Assembly: GCA_018401495.1 (NCBI GenBank)
Contig: JAGYJX010000042.1
Location: 43,758-107,757 of the forward strand
DNA: 64,000 nt
Direction: 5' to 3'
Source of the DNA: Rhodospirillaceae bacterium
GTDB taxonomy: Bacteria > Pseudomonadota > Alphaproteobacteria > Thalassobaculales > Thalassobaculaceae
Of the stretch, positions 48,881 to 57,325 are shown piece after piece. The translations under genes were made by a program, and so were the position numbers. The notes under the pieces were generated by a model. The model saw only the letters and a list, made by a program, of their open reading frames with translations. It was not told the origin of the DNA and did no database searches. Position 1 is the first letter of the stretch. Each line of letters begins with the position of its first letter.

Positions 48881-49867
48881 TCAGAACATGGTTTCGACGA
48901 CGCGGTCGGGCGGGTTGTGGCCGTCGGCGAAGGATCGGATGTTGACGATGACGCGCTCGCCCATGTCACGGCGGCCTTCGATCGTGGCCGACCCCATGTG
49001 CGGCAGCAGCACGGCGTTGTCGAGCGCCAGCAGTTCCGGGTTGACCTGCGGCTCGTGCTCGTAGACGTCGAGGCCGGCGCCGGCGATCCGCTTCTCGCGC
49101 AGCACCTCGATCAGCGCCGCCTCGTCGATCACCTCGCCGCGCGCGGTGTTGACGATGTAGGCGTGCGGCTGCATCAGGCCGAGCCGGCGGCGGTTGATCA
49201 GGTGGTAGGTCGCCGGGGTGTGCGGGCAGTTGATCGACAGGATGTCCATGCGCCCGATCATCTGGTCGAGGTTGTCCCAGTAGGTCGCCTCGAGTTCGGC
49301 CTCGAGCGCCGGATAGGCCGGGCGGCGGTTGTGGTAGTGCACCGACAGGCCGAAACCGCGGGCGCGGCGGGCGACGGCCGAGCCGATCCGCCCCATTCCG
49401 ACGATGCCGAGGCGCTTGCCGTGGATGCGGTGGCCGAGCATCCCGGTCGGCGACCAGCCGGTCCAGGTGCCGGTCTGGATCAGGGCGTTGCCCTCGACGA
49501 TCCGGCGCGGCACCGCCAGGATCAGCGCCATGGTCATGTCGGCGGTGTCCTCGGTCAGCACGCCGGGGGTGTTGGTCACGGTGATGTGCCGGGCCTTGGC
49601 CGCCCGCAGGTCGATGTGGTCGACGCCGGTGCCGAACGAGGCGATCAGGCGCAGCCGGTCGCCGGCCTGGTCGATCAGGCCGGCATCGATCCGGTCGGTC
49701 ACCGTCGGCACCAGGACATCGGCCTCGCGCATCGCCGCCGCCAGCGCGTCCCGCCCCATCGGCTGGTCGGCGAGGTTCAGCCGGGTCTGGAACAGCTCCA
49801 TCATCCGGGTCTCGACGGGGTCCGGCAGCTTTCGCGTGACGACGACGAGGGGTTTGGCATTCGGCAT
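48881..49867 (-). CDS. D-2-hydroxyacid dehydrogenase, glyoxylate/hydroxypyruvate reductase type
   Basis: 328 residues from ATG 49867, with GGAGG six bases upstream. NAD(P)-binding motif KRLGIVGMGRIGSAVARR, the catalytic Arg-Glu-His set in NTARGEVIDEAALIE, ...GLDVYEHEPQVNPEL and VLLPHMGSATIEGR. Close in pattern to glyoxylate reductase (GyaR-like) proteins that reduce glyoxylate or hydroxypyruvate. It lies 22 bases upstream of the PAS-like gene on the same strand. Confidence 0.9.
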   Translation of the reverse strand: MPNAKPLVVVTRKLPDPVETRMMELFQTRLNLADQPMGRDALAAAMREADVLVPTVTDRIDAGLIDQAGDRLRLIASFGTGVDHIDLRAAKARHITVTNTPGVLTEDTADMTMALILAVPRRIVEGNALIQTGTWTGWSPTGMLGHRIHGKRLGIVGMGRIGSAVARRARGFGLSVHYHNRRPAYPALEAELEATYWDNLDQMIGRMDILSINCPHTPATYHLINRRRLGLMQPHAYIVNTARGEVIDEAALIEVLREKRIAGAGLDVYEHEPQVNPELLALDNAVLLPHMGSATIEGRRDMGERVIVNIRSFADGHNPPDRVVETMF

Positions 49868-50063
49868 CGAATCCTCCGGGCCCGGGGACCTGGGTCGACG
49901 TTTCGGGGGCCACGACAACCGTCGTCGGTCCCGGAATCGGTTAGCAGGGCGGCGCCCGGCTGTCACGCTCCCGTTCGAGCCGGCGCATATTGTAGGTATG
50001 CCGCTTAACGGCCGCTATCGATAGCGGTATAAGGGCCTCTGCGACAGGGGTGAAGACGGATCG

Positions 50064-50561
50064 ATGCGACGCGCTGCCATTCTCGCCCTCCTCGTCCTGT
50101 GGGCGATGGCCGGGCCGGCTCCGGCCGCCACCGTCGGGACCGAGACCGGCCTGCCGATCCCGCGCTATGTCACGCTGCGGGCCAAGGAGGTCAACGTCCG
50201 GGCCGGCCCGGGAGCGCGCTACCCGATCGAATGGGTCTACCAGCGCCCGAACCTGCCGGTCGAGGTGATCGCCGAGTTCGACACCTGGCGGAAGATCCGC
50301 GACTCCGACGGCGTCGAGGGGTGGGTCCACCAGCAGATGCTGTCCGGACGCCGCACGGTCGTGGTGATCGGCGGCGAACGCCTGCTGCGCCGCCGGCCGG
50401 AACCGTCGGCCCCGCCGGTCGCCCGGCTCGAACCGGGCGTCGTCGCCTGGCTGGAGGGCTGCCAGCGCGAGTGGTGCGAGATCGACGTGGCGGGCCTCGA
50501 CGGATGGATCCAGCGCGCTCACGTCTGGGGCGTGCGCGCCGACGAGGCCGCGAAGGACTAG
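50064..50561 (+). CDS. Secreted/periplasmic bacterial SH3-domain protein
   Basis: 165 residues. Signal peptide MRRAAILALLVLWAMAGPAPA, then two SH3b-like units (YVTLRAKEVNVRAGPGARY...EGWVHQQML and RLLRRRPEPSAPPVARLEPG...LDGWIQRAHVWG). This matches the SH3 protein family (DUF1058 type) of alphaproteobacteria, possibly binding the cell wall. It overlaps the end of the DUF3501 gene by four bases, convergent. Confidence 0.85.
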   Translation: MRRAAILALLVLWAMAGPAPAATVGTETGLPIPRYVTLRAKEVNVRAGPGARYPIEWVYQRPNLPVEVIAEFDTWRKIRDSDGVEGWVHQQMLSGRRTVVVIGGERLLRRRPEPSAPPVARLEPGVVAWLEGCQREWCEIDVAGLDGWIQRAHVWGVRADEAAKD

Positions 50562-51151
50562 TCGAAATCCTGCGCCAGTTCGGCCCGGACCGCGTCGGTC
50601 AGGACGGTCATGTGGGCGTAGGCCGGGTGCCTGACGCCGAGCGTGACCTCGGCGCCCGGACGGGCGAACGCGGCGGCCTGGGCATCGGTGAAGTCGAAGT
50701 GCAGGAACTGCACCGAGGACGCCTTGCCCTCGGCGCTGGTACGGTCGACGTCGGCCTCGGCGCGCGCCATGATGTCCTCGCCATCGAGCCGCATGAACAC
50801 GGTCTCCTCGACGCCGCCCAGCCCGCCCAGCACGGTCTTGCGCAGCACCGGGTTGTCGATCTCGAACATCAGCGTGGCGACCAATTCGCGGCCCTTGGGG
50901 ATCAGCGGGTTGTAGGCGTCGAGTTCGTCGGGGATCTGCTCCTCGCCGCCGCGCTCGATGAACAGCATCTCGTGGACCTGCTGCCACATCGTCTCGTAGC
51001 TTTCGAAGTAGAAGGTGGCGTGCGGGCCGAGCGGCACCCGCCGGTTCCGCTTCACCGCCACCAAAGCTCGCCGCTTGTCGGCCCGGATCTTGCCGTATTC
51101 GGCCATGTCCAGGATGTCGGCGCGGGTGATCTCCTTCGCCATGACGGTCAT
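50558..51151 (-). CDS. DUF3501-family protein, partner of the rubrerythrin/Fe-S group
   Basis: 197 residues. The family pattern ITRADILDMAEYGKIRADKR, FYFESYETMWQQVHEML, RGGEEQIPDELDAYNPLIP and the C-terminal VTLGVRHPAYAHMTVL are plain. No known function. It follows the Fe-S protein after 62 bases; the order rubrerythrin, Fe-S protein, DUF3501 recurs in proteobacteria and suggests a shared role in peroxide or redox defence. The start may be ATG 51151 or the in-frame ATG 51142 (MAKEIT). Confidence 0.85.
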   Translation of the reverse strand: MTVMAKEITRADILDMAEYGKIRADKRRALVAVKRNRRVPLGPHATFYFESYETMWQQVHEMLFIERGGEEQIPDELDAYNPLIPKGRELVATLMFEIDNPVLRKTVLGGLGGVEETVFMRLDGEDIMARAEADVDRTSAEGKASSVQFLHFDFTDAQAAAFARPGAEVTLGVRHPAYAHMTVLTDAVRAELAQDFD

Positions 51152-51213
51152 TCCTCTGCTCTCCTTCGCCCCGACGCGGCGGCCGGACGCGTGGTGGGTG
51201 ACGGCGGACCGGC

Positions 51214-52551
51214 TCAGAAGCCGTAGGCCCGCGCGAACAGCTCGATCGGGTGATGCGTCTCGGACGGCAGCGCCGCCTCGCCCTCGACCCGCTCCATGCC
51301 CTGCAGGATGTGGTCGGCGGCCAGCGGGCAGCCGGACGCCAGATAGGTCTTGCCGGCCTGGCGGGCCTGGCGCGCCACCGGCTTGCCGACCTTCATGGCG
51401 ACCTCGAAATTGTCCTTCATGACGCCCCAGGAGCCGCCGTGGCCGGAGCAGCGCTCGATCACCTTGAGGTCGGCCTCGGGAATCAGCTTCAGCAGCTCGG
51501 TCGACTTCTGGCCGATGTTCTGGGCGCGGGCGTGGCAGGCGATGTGGAGCGTCACGCCGCCGTCGAGCGGCTTCAGGCCCTCGGCCAGCCCTTCCTTGCG
51601 GGCGATGTCGACGATGAACTCGTCGATGTCGCGGGTGGCGGCCGCCAGCGCCTTGACGTTGTCGTCGTCCGGGACCAGCAGCGCCCACTCGAACTTCAGC
51701 ATCAGCACGCAGGACGGCACCAGGCCGATCACCGTCCAGCCGTCGTCGACGCGGGCCCGCAACTCGGCGGCCACCTTGACCGCGGTCTCGGCGACCCGGG
51801 CGACGTCGCCGTGCTCGAGCTGCGGCATGCCGCAGCACGCCGGGTAGACGATATCGGTCTCGACGCCGTTGTGGGCCAGCACCTTGCGGGCGGCCGTGCC
51901 GATGTCGGGATCGTTGTAGTTGGAGAAGCAGGTGGCGTAGATCAGCGCCTTTCGGCCGAACGCCGGGGCGGTTCGATTGACCGTGGGCACCTCGCTGCGG
52001 CCGCGCGCCTCCAACGTCCGGGAGTGGTACTGGGGCAGCGCGGCGTCGCGGTGCACGCCGAGCGCCTTTTCCATCAGCGGGCGGGTCAGCCGGTTCTTGT
52101 TGTCGGCCGCCCAGTTGCACAGCCCTGCCACCGGGCGCGCCAGGGCGCCGTTGCGGTCGGTCTCGGTCAGCTGGCGCTCGCCCCAGGCGACCGACCCCTT
52201 CTTCAGCTCGACCGCCCGGTAGCGCAGCATCAGGTGCGGGAAATCGAGGTTGAATTCGTGCGGCGGCACATAAGGGCACTTGGTCAGGAAGCACATGTCG
52301 CAGAGCGTGCAGGCGTCAACCACCGGCTTGAAGTCGGCGCTGGCGACGGTATCGAGTTCCTCGCTCTCCGAGCCGTCGACCAGGTCGAACAGCCGCGGGA
52401 AGCTGTCGCACAGGTTGAAGCAGCGCCGGCAGCCGTGGCAGATGTCGAAGATCCGCCGCATCTCCTCGTCGAGCTTGGCCTCGTCGTAGAAGTCCGGATC
52501 CTGCCAGCGGACCGGGTGGCGGATCGGGGCTTCCAGGCTGCCTTCGGCCAT
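51214..52551 (-). CDS. Two-[4Fe-4S] heterodisulfide-reductase-like (GlpC-type) iron-sulfur protein
   Basis: 445 residues. Two ferredoxin-type Cys clusters near the N-terminus, CHGCRRCFNLC and CTLCDMCFLTKCP, precede two CCG-type domains (YPACCGMPQLEHG; ERCSGHGGSWGV). The pattern is that of GlpC / heterodisulfide reductase D-like electron-transfer subunits. Known: such proteins pass electrons to quinone or to a partner enzyme. Its partner here is probably rubrerythrin, whose gene is 124 bases upstream, past a strong hairpin. Confidence 0.88.
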   Translation of the reverse strand: MAEGSLEAPIRHPVRWQDPDFYDEAKLDEEMRRIFDICHGCRRCFNLCDSFPRLFDLVDGSESEELDTVASADFKPVVDACTLCDMCFLTKCPYVPPHEFNLDFPHLMLRYRAVELKKGSVAWGERQLTETDRNGALARPVAGLCNWAADNKNRLTRPLMEKALGVHRDAALPQYHSRTLEARGRSEVPTVNRTAPAFGRKALIYATCFSNYNDPDIGTAARKVLAHNGVETDIVYPACCGMPQLEHGDVARVAETAVKVAAELRARVDDGWTVIGLVPSCVLMLKFEWALLVPDDDNVKALAAATRDIDEFIVDIARKEGLAEGLKPLDGGVTLHIACHARAQNIGQKSTELLKLIPEADLKVIERCSGHGGSWGVMKDNFEVAMKVGKPVARQARQAGKTYLASGCPLAADHILQGMERVEGEAALPSETHHPIELFARAYGF

Positions 52552-52622
52552 AGGATGATCCTCGCGCGCTTCGCACCGGTCCGATGCACCGGACCTGGGT
52601 TCGGTCAGGGGTAGGAGCGAGA

Positions 52623-52660
52623 GGCCCCGCCGACCGGCGCGATCGCCGATGGGCGGGGCC
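52623..52660 (-). terminator. Hairpin between rubrerythrin and the Fe-S protein gene
   Basis: GGCCCCGCC (52623-52631) pairs with GGCGGGGCC (52652-52660), and inside them CGGCG-CGAT-CGCCG (52635-52648) forms a second stem. Placed 15 bases after the rubrerythrin stop, it may partly terminate or stabilise the rubrerythrin mRNA so that this gene is expressed more than its downstream partners. Confidence 0.5.
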
Positions 52661-52675
52661 GCTGCGCGGTCGCGA

Positions 52676-53098
52676 TCAGGCGTCGAGCGCGCCCAGGGCC
52701 TTCTGGAAGCGGCCGGCGTGGCTCTTCTCGGCCTTCGCGAGGGTCTCGAACCAGTCGGCGATCTCGTCGAAGCCCTCGTCGCGGGCGGTGCGCGCCATGC
52801 CCGGGTACATGTCGGTGTACTCGTGGGTCTCGCCGGCGATCGCCGCCTTCAGGTTGGCCGAGGTCTCGCCGATCGGCAGGCCGGTGGCCGGGTCGCCGAC
52901 CGACTCCAGGAACTCGAGGTGGCCGTGGGCGTGGCCGGTCTCGCCCTCGGCGGTCGAGCGGAACACCGCGGCGACGTCGTTGTAGCCCTCGACGTCGGCC
53001 TTCTGGGCGAAATACAGATACCGGCGGTTGGCCTGCGACTCCCCGGAGAACGCGGCCTTCAGGTTGTCTTCGGTCTTCGAGCCCTTGAGCTGGGTCAT
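52676..53098 (-). CDS. Rubrerythrin-like diiron protein lacking the rubredoxin domain
   Basis: 140 residues from ATG 53098 (MTQLKGSKTEDNLK), with GGAG seven bases upstream. The ferritin-like four-helix bundle is complete: NLKAAFSGESQANRRY, AEGETGHAHGHLEFL, AIAGETHEYTDMYPGMA and AEKSHAGRF supply the Glu/His ligands of a diiron site. The usual C-terminal CxxC rubredoxin domain is absent, so electrons must come from another protein, plausibly the adjacent Fe-S protein. Likely a cytoplasmic peroxide reductase. It is preceded by a clear promoter with an Irr-box-like sequence. Confidence 0.9.
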   Translation of the reverse strand: MTQLKGSKTEDNLKAAFSGESQANRRYLYFAQKADVEGYNDVAAVFRSTAEGETGHAHGHLEFLESVGDPATGLPIGETSANLKAAIAGETHEYTDMYPGMARTARDEGFDEIADWFETLAKAEKSHAGRFQKALGALDA

Positions 53099-53180
53099 GG
53101 TTCTCTCCACTCGGCGATTGCGAAATCGGTCCGGCCCTCCGATCGTCGAGCCGCAGGCGTGCGACGACGGGCCTAGGCGA

Positions 53181-53231
53181 TTTATAGGAACCGCGGGCGG
53201 TGTCGGTCAACCAACTTTGAACGATTCTAAA
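53181..53231 (-). promoter_or_regulatory. Rubrerythrin promoter with an Irr/ICE-box-like site
   Basis: On the minus strand TTGACC (53210-53205) and TATAAA (53186-53181) form a -35/-10 pair with an 18-base spacer, about 80 bases upstream of the start. Just upstream lies TTTAGAATCGTTCAAAG (53231-53215 read in reverse): the core GAA-N3-TTC with one perfect half-site TTTAGAA matches the known iron control element bound by Irr. irr itself is the next gene. Confidence 0.6.
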
Positions 53232-53257
53232 TACGTGCCGCCGGGCGACGCCCGAGC

Positions 53258-53670
53258 CTAGGCCCGGCTTCGGATCCGGATCACCAGGTCGACACGCTCG
53301 ATCTCCGCCCCGGCCGGCGGGGCCGGCAGGTCGCCGATGACGATGTCGTCGCCCGGGATGTCGGTCAGCGTGCCGGTGCCGGCGTCGAAGAAGTGGTGAT
53401 GGCCGCCGGTGTTGGTGTCGAAGTACGACCGCCCGGCCTCGACCACCACCTCGCGCAGCAGGCCGCCGTCGGTGAACTGGTGCAGGGTGTTGTAGACCGT
53501 CGCCAGCGACACCGGGAAACCGGCGGCCTCGGCCTCGCCGTGCAGCTGTTCGGCGGTTACGTGCCGGTCGACCCCTCGAACAGCAGGCGACCGAGGGTCA
53601 GCCGCTGGCGGGTCGGGCGAAGCCCGGCCTTGCGAAGGCGGTCCAGGACGGCGGCGTAGCGTGCGGTCAT
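53258..53670 (-). CDS. irr: Iron response regulator Irr (Fur family; one frameshift)
   Basis: About 137 residues after correcting a missing G in a CCCC/GGGG run near 53574. N-terminal winged helix: MTARYAAVLDRLRKAGLRPTRQR...DRHVTAEQLHGEAEAAGFPV and SLATVYNTLHQFTDGGLLREV in segments. The C-terminal domain has YFDTNTGGHHHFFDAGTG with the His triad typical of Irr. Known: alphaproteobacterial Irr represses or activates iron genes in response to haem. It is divergent from fabA, a neighbourhood shared by many alphaproteobacteria. Confidence 0.88.
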
Positions 53671-53943
53671 GGCGGTCTCGTTGGTCTGGTGCCCACGGTC
53701 CGGTGCCCGCGGAACGGCAACCGTATGATCGCTAACATGAAGCGGTCGGTGTGGCAACGCGCGGGTCTTTGCAAGTCACCGCCGCATATGGTTTGCTTGG
53801 CCTTGAAGTCGGCCGCCCGGTCAGCTACCTCGTCGGCGCTTCCCGCGCGCCGAGGCGCGGGGCCGGAACCGACCTATCGTTACGACAGGCGACACGCGCC
53901 CGCCAGTGGCCCGGACCGCCGAGCATGAAGGGGGAAATCCGAC

Positions 53944-54472
53944 TTGACCGTTCGGAAGCGCAACAGCTTCTCCTACGCGGAACTGCTCGAGTGTGCGCAC
54001 GGCCGGCTGTTCGGTCCCGGCAACGCGCGACTGCCGCTGCCGCCGATGCTGATGTTCGATCGTATCACCCACATCTCCGACGAGGGCGGCGCCAACGGCA
54101 AGGGCGAGGTCGAGGCCGAGTTCGACATCAAGCCCGATCTCTGGTTCTTCCAGTGCCACTTCGAGGATGACCCCGTCATGCCGGGGTGCCTCGGCATGGA
54201 CGCGCTGTGGCAGCTTCTGGGCTTCACGCTCGGCTGGCTCGGTGGGCCTGGGTCCGGTCGGGCCGCTGTCGGTCGGCGAGGTCAAGTTCATGGGGCAGGT
54301 CCTGCCCACCGCCAGGCTGCTGAAGTTCCACCTGGACCTGAAGCGCATCATCAGCCGCAAGCTGTACCTTGGCATCGCCGATGGCTGGGTTGAGTGCGAC
54401 GGCCAGAAAGTGTTCGAAGCCAAGGACATCCGTGTCGGCCTGTTCGCCAATCCGGCGATGGCCATGGCATGA
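53944..54472 (+). CDS. fabA: 3-hydroxydecanoyl-ACP dehydratase/isomerase FabA (one frameshift)
   Basis: About 175 residues. It dehydrates 3-hydroxydecanoyl-ACP and isomerises the trans-2 to the cis-3 bond, the entry to unsaturated fatty acids. Motifs: LPPMLMFDRITHISDEGG, and the catalytic H72 and D86 in QCHFEDDPVMPGCLGMDALW. After an indel between 54240 and 54280 it continues SVGEVKFMGQVLPTARLL and ends VGLFANPAMAMA. The start is a TTG at 53944 with AGGGGGAAA upstream; an ATG nearby is out of frame. The stop overlaps fabB. Confidence 0.93.
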
Positions 54473-55707
54473 CGGAGGTCGGATTGCGTCGCGTCGTCGT
54501 CACCGGAATCGGCATCGTCTCCAGCATCGGCAACGACAAGGAGGCGGTCGCGACCTCCCTGCGGACAGGGCGGTCCGGGATCGTCTTTGCCCCGGAATAC
54601 CAGGAGATGGGCTTCCGCAGCCACGTCCACGGCGCCGTCCAGCTTGACCTGGCGGAGCGCATCGACCGCAAGCTGCTGCGCTTCATGGGCGACGGTGCGG
54701 CCTACAATTATCTCGCCATGCAGGAGGCGATCGCCGACGCCGGCCTTGAGACCGGAGACGTCAGCAACCCGCGAACCGGGTTGATCATGGGCTCCGGCGG
54801 GCCGTCGACCTCGAACATGATGCTGGCGTTCGACACCGCCCGCGAAAAGGGCCCCAAGCGGGTCGGCCCCTACATGGTGCCCCGCACCATGTCGTCGACC
54901 AACTCGGCGTGCCTGTCGACGTTCTTCGGCATCAAGGGTCACAACTATTCGATCAGTTCGGCCTGCTCGACCAGCGCCCACTGCATCGGCAACGCCGCCG
55001 AGCTGATCCAGCTCGGCAAGCAGGACATGGTGTTCGCCGGCGGCGGCGAGGAGCTGCACTGGACGATGTCGGTGCTGTTCGACGCCATGGGGGCGCTGTC
55101 GTCCAAGTACAACGCCACGCCAGAGCGCGCTTCGCGGCCCTACGACGCCAACCGCGACGGCTTCGTGATCGCCGGCGGCGGCGGCGTGGTGGTCATGGAG
55201 GCGTTGGAGCACGCCCTGGCGCGCGGTGCGAAGATCTACGGCGAGCTGGTCGGCTACGGCGCCACCTCGGACGGGGTCGACATGGTGCAGCCCTCGGGCG
55301 AGGGCGCCGTGCGCTGCATGCAGATGGCCCTCGACGGCATCGAGGAGCCGGTCGACTACATCAACACCCACGGCACCAGCACGCCGGTCGGCGACCTGAA
55401 GGAGCTCGAGGCGATCCGTCAGGTGTTCGGGTCCCGCAACCGGATGCCGGCGATCAGCTCGACCAAATCGCTGACCGGGCACTCGCTCGGCGCGACCGGG
55501 GTGCAGGAGGCGATCTACACCCTGCTGATGATGCGCGACGGCTTCATCGCGGCGTCCGCCAACATCGACGACCTGGAGCCCGAGGCCGGCGACCTGCCGA
55601 TCGTGCGCGGCAGCGCCCTCGAACAGCCGATCACTCTCGCAATCTCGAACAGCTTCGGCTTCGGCGGCACCAACGCGGTCCTGGCCCTGCGCCGGTTCGA
55701 CGCCTGA
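54469..55707 (+). CDS. fabB: Beta-ketoacyl-ACP synthase I FabB
   Basis: 412 residues. Elongates cis-3-decenoyl-ACP from FabA. Catalytic triad visible: C166 in ISSACSTSAH, H301 in NTHGTSTPVGD, H338 in TGHSLGATG. ATG 54469 overlaps the fabA stop. It ends with SNSFGFGGTNAVLALRRF, the family end. Second gene of fabA-fabB-fabI. Confidence 0.96.
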   Translation: MTEVGLRRVVVTGIGIVSSIGNDKEAVATSLRTGRSGIVFAPEYQEMGFRSHVHGAVQLDLAERIDRKLLRFMGDGAAYNYLAMQEAIADAGLETGDVSNPRTGLIMGSGGPSTSNMMLAFDTAREKGPKRVGPYMVPRTMSSTNSACLSTFFGIKGHNYSISSACSTSAHCIGNAAELIQLGKQDMVFAGGGEELHWTMSVLFDAMGALSSKYNATPERASRPYDANRDGFVIAGGGGVVVMEALEHALARGAKIYGELVGYGATSDGVDMVQPSGEGAVRCMQMALDGIEEPVDYINTHGTSTPVGDLKELEAIRQVFGSRNRMPAISSTKSLTGHSLGATGVQEAIYTLLMMRDGFIAASANIDDLEPEAGDLPIVRGSALEQPITLAISNSFGFGGTNAVLALRRFDA

Positions 55708-55786
55708 CCCGAGTGCCGCCCCGGCGCGGGCCGATCCCCTTCGGGCCCGCGCTGTGGCGGCCCCGGACGACCGACGAAGGACGATC

Positions 55787-56614
55787 ATGAGCGAGACCGC
55801 CCATCCCCGCCCGATCATGGCCGGCAAGCGCGGCCTGATCCTGGGCGTGGCCAACGAGAAATCCATCGCCTGGGGCATCGCCTCGGCGGTCGCAGGCCAC
55901 GGCGCCGAACTCGCGTTCACCTACCAGAACGACGCCATCCGGCGACGCGTGGAGCCGCTGGCGCAATCCGTCGGGTCCGACATGGTGATGGCGTGCGACG
56001 TCGGCGACACCGCCAGCCTCGACGCCGCGGTGGCCGCGGTGGCGGCGCGCTGGGACCGCATCGACTTCGCGGTGCACGCCGTCGCCTACTCGGACAAGAA
56101 CGAGCTCAAGGGCCGCTACTGCGACACCAGCCGGAGCAATTTCCGGCACACCCTCGACATCTCCTGCTACTCGTTCACCGCCCTCGCCCAGCGTCTGGCA
56201 CCGCTGATGACCTCGGGCGGCAGCCTGGTGACCCTGACCTATCTCGGCGCCCAGCGCTCGACCCCGAACTACAACGTGATGGGGGTGGCCAAGGCGGCGC
56301 TGGAGGCGAGCGTGCGCTACCTTGCCGCCGATCTCGGCCCGGACGGCATCCGGGTCAACGCGATCTCGGCCGGGCCGATGCGCACCCTGGCCGGCTCGGC
56401 GATCGCCGACGCCCGCTACACCTTCCGCTTCGCCGAGAACGCCGCGCCGCTGCGGCGCAACGCCAGCCTGGAGGAAGTCGGGCGCGCCGGCCTCTACCTG
56501 CTGTCGGACCTGTCGTCCGGGGTCACCGGCGAGATCATGCACGTCGACGGCGGCTTCCACTCGGTCGCCATCCCGCGCCCGCAGGCCGGTGTGACGCCGC
56601 CGCCGGAGCAGTAG
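55787..56614 (+). CDS. fabI: Enoyl-ACP reductase FabI (NADH)
   Basis: 275 residues. SDR-type enoyl reductase closing the elongation cycle and the target of triclosan. Motifs: GLILGVANEKSIAWGIA, and the active site Y152, Y162 and K169 in the TYLGAQR...NYNVMGVAKAALE segment (Tyr-x6-Lys), then RVNAISAGPMRTLA. ATG 55787 has AAGGA upstream. It lies 79 bases after fabB and ends directly against the convergent acetyltransferase gene. Confidence 0.96.
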   Translation: MSETAHPRPIMAGKRGLILGVANEKSIAWGIASAVAGHGAELAFTYQNDAIRRRVEPLAQSVGSDMVMACDVGDTASLDAAVAAVAARWDRIDFAVHAVAYSDKNELKGRYCDTSRSNFRHTLDISCYSFTALAQRLAPLMTSGGSLVTLTYLGAQRSTPNYNVMGVAKAALEASVRYLAADLGPDGIRVNAISAGPMRTLAGSAIADARYTFRFAENAAPLRRNASLEEVGRAGLYLLSDLSSGVTGEIMHVDGGFHSVAIPRPQAGVTPPPEQ

Positions 56615-57175
56615 TCAAAGGTCGATCCGAAAGCGCAACGACTGGCCGCCGCCATAGACGGCCGGCTTCTCGAAGCGTTCGACCGGATAGCCACCGTTGG
56701 CGGTGATCACCCGCTGCGACGGCAGGTTGTCGGGGTCGGCCGTCACCTCGACACGCGCCAAGCCATACGGCCTGACCTCGTTCAGCAGCAGGGAAAGCGC
56801 CGCCGTGGCGTAGCCGCGCCGGCGCCGCCACGGCACCACCGCGTAGCCGATGTGGCCGAGAACGTGCGGTGGCAGCGCCGACGTGCCCGGCTGCCATCGA
56901 AAGCCGATGGACCCGGCGACCTCGCCGTCCCAGATCCAGCGCCGGAAGCCCGGCAGCCGCGGAACCTGTGAGCCGTCGGGCAGGGTGATCGGCCCGCCGC
57001 GCCCGTCGGGATCGTCGAGGGCGGCGACGAAGCCGCGGGGTCGCGCTCGGCCCGCGCGATCTCCTCCTCGGCGGCGACCGATGCGGGTGTTGTCGGGCGA
57101 CCAGCCGCGCCGCAAGGCGGCGAGGTAGGAGCCGAGGGTTTCCAGGGAGGGGACGATCAGGGTGCAGGGCGGCAT
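56615..57175 (-). CDS. GNAT-family acetyltransferase (two compensating indels)
   Basis: 186 residues. The C-terminal half is a clear GNAT: FRRWIWDGEVAGSIGFRW, the HVLGHIGYAVVPWRRRRGYA acetyl-CoA loop (in segments), and LARVEVTADPDNLPSQRVI. The N-terminal MPPCTLIVPSLETLGSYLAAL is family-like. Between about 57072 and 57037 the frame is shifted out and back: in that gap the other frame reads SVAAEEEIARAERDP, which fits the family, so two indels cancel. The substrate is unknown. Confidence 0.8.
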   Translation of the reverse strand: MPPCTLIVPSLETLGSYLAALRRGWSPDNTRIGRRRGGDRAGRARPRGFVAALDDPDGRGGPITLPDGSQVPRLPGFRRWIWDGEVAGSIGFRWQPGTSALPPHVLGHIGYAVVPWRRRRGYATAALSLLLNEVRPYGLARVEVTADPDNLPSQRVITANGGYPVERFEKPAVYGGGQSLRFRIDL

Positions 57176-57325
57176 GCCCGATGCTAGCTCGCGAGCGCCT
57201 GGGCGCGTACGGCAATCTCCGGCCAGGAGCCTCGGCCCGGAACCTCGGCCAGGCGCTTCGGCCTTTGCCACGGCCGGGCTGGGCGCTACCGTGAGGCGCT
57301 TCCAGCCGCGCGGGTGCCGTGTCCC

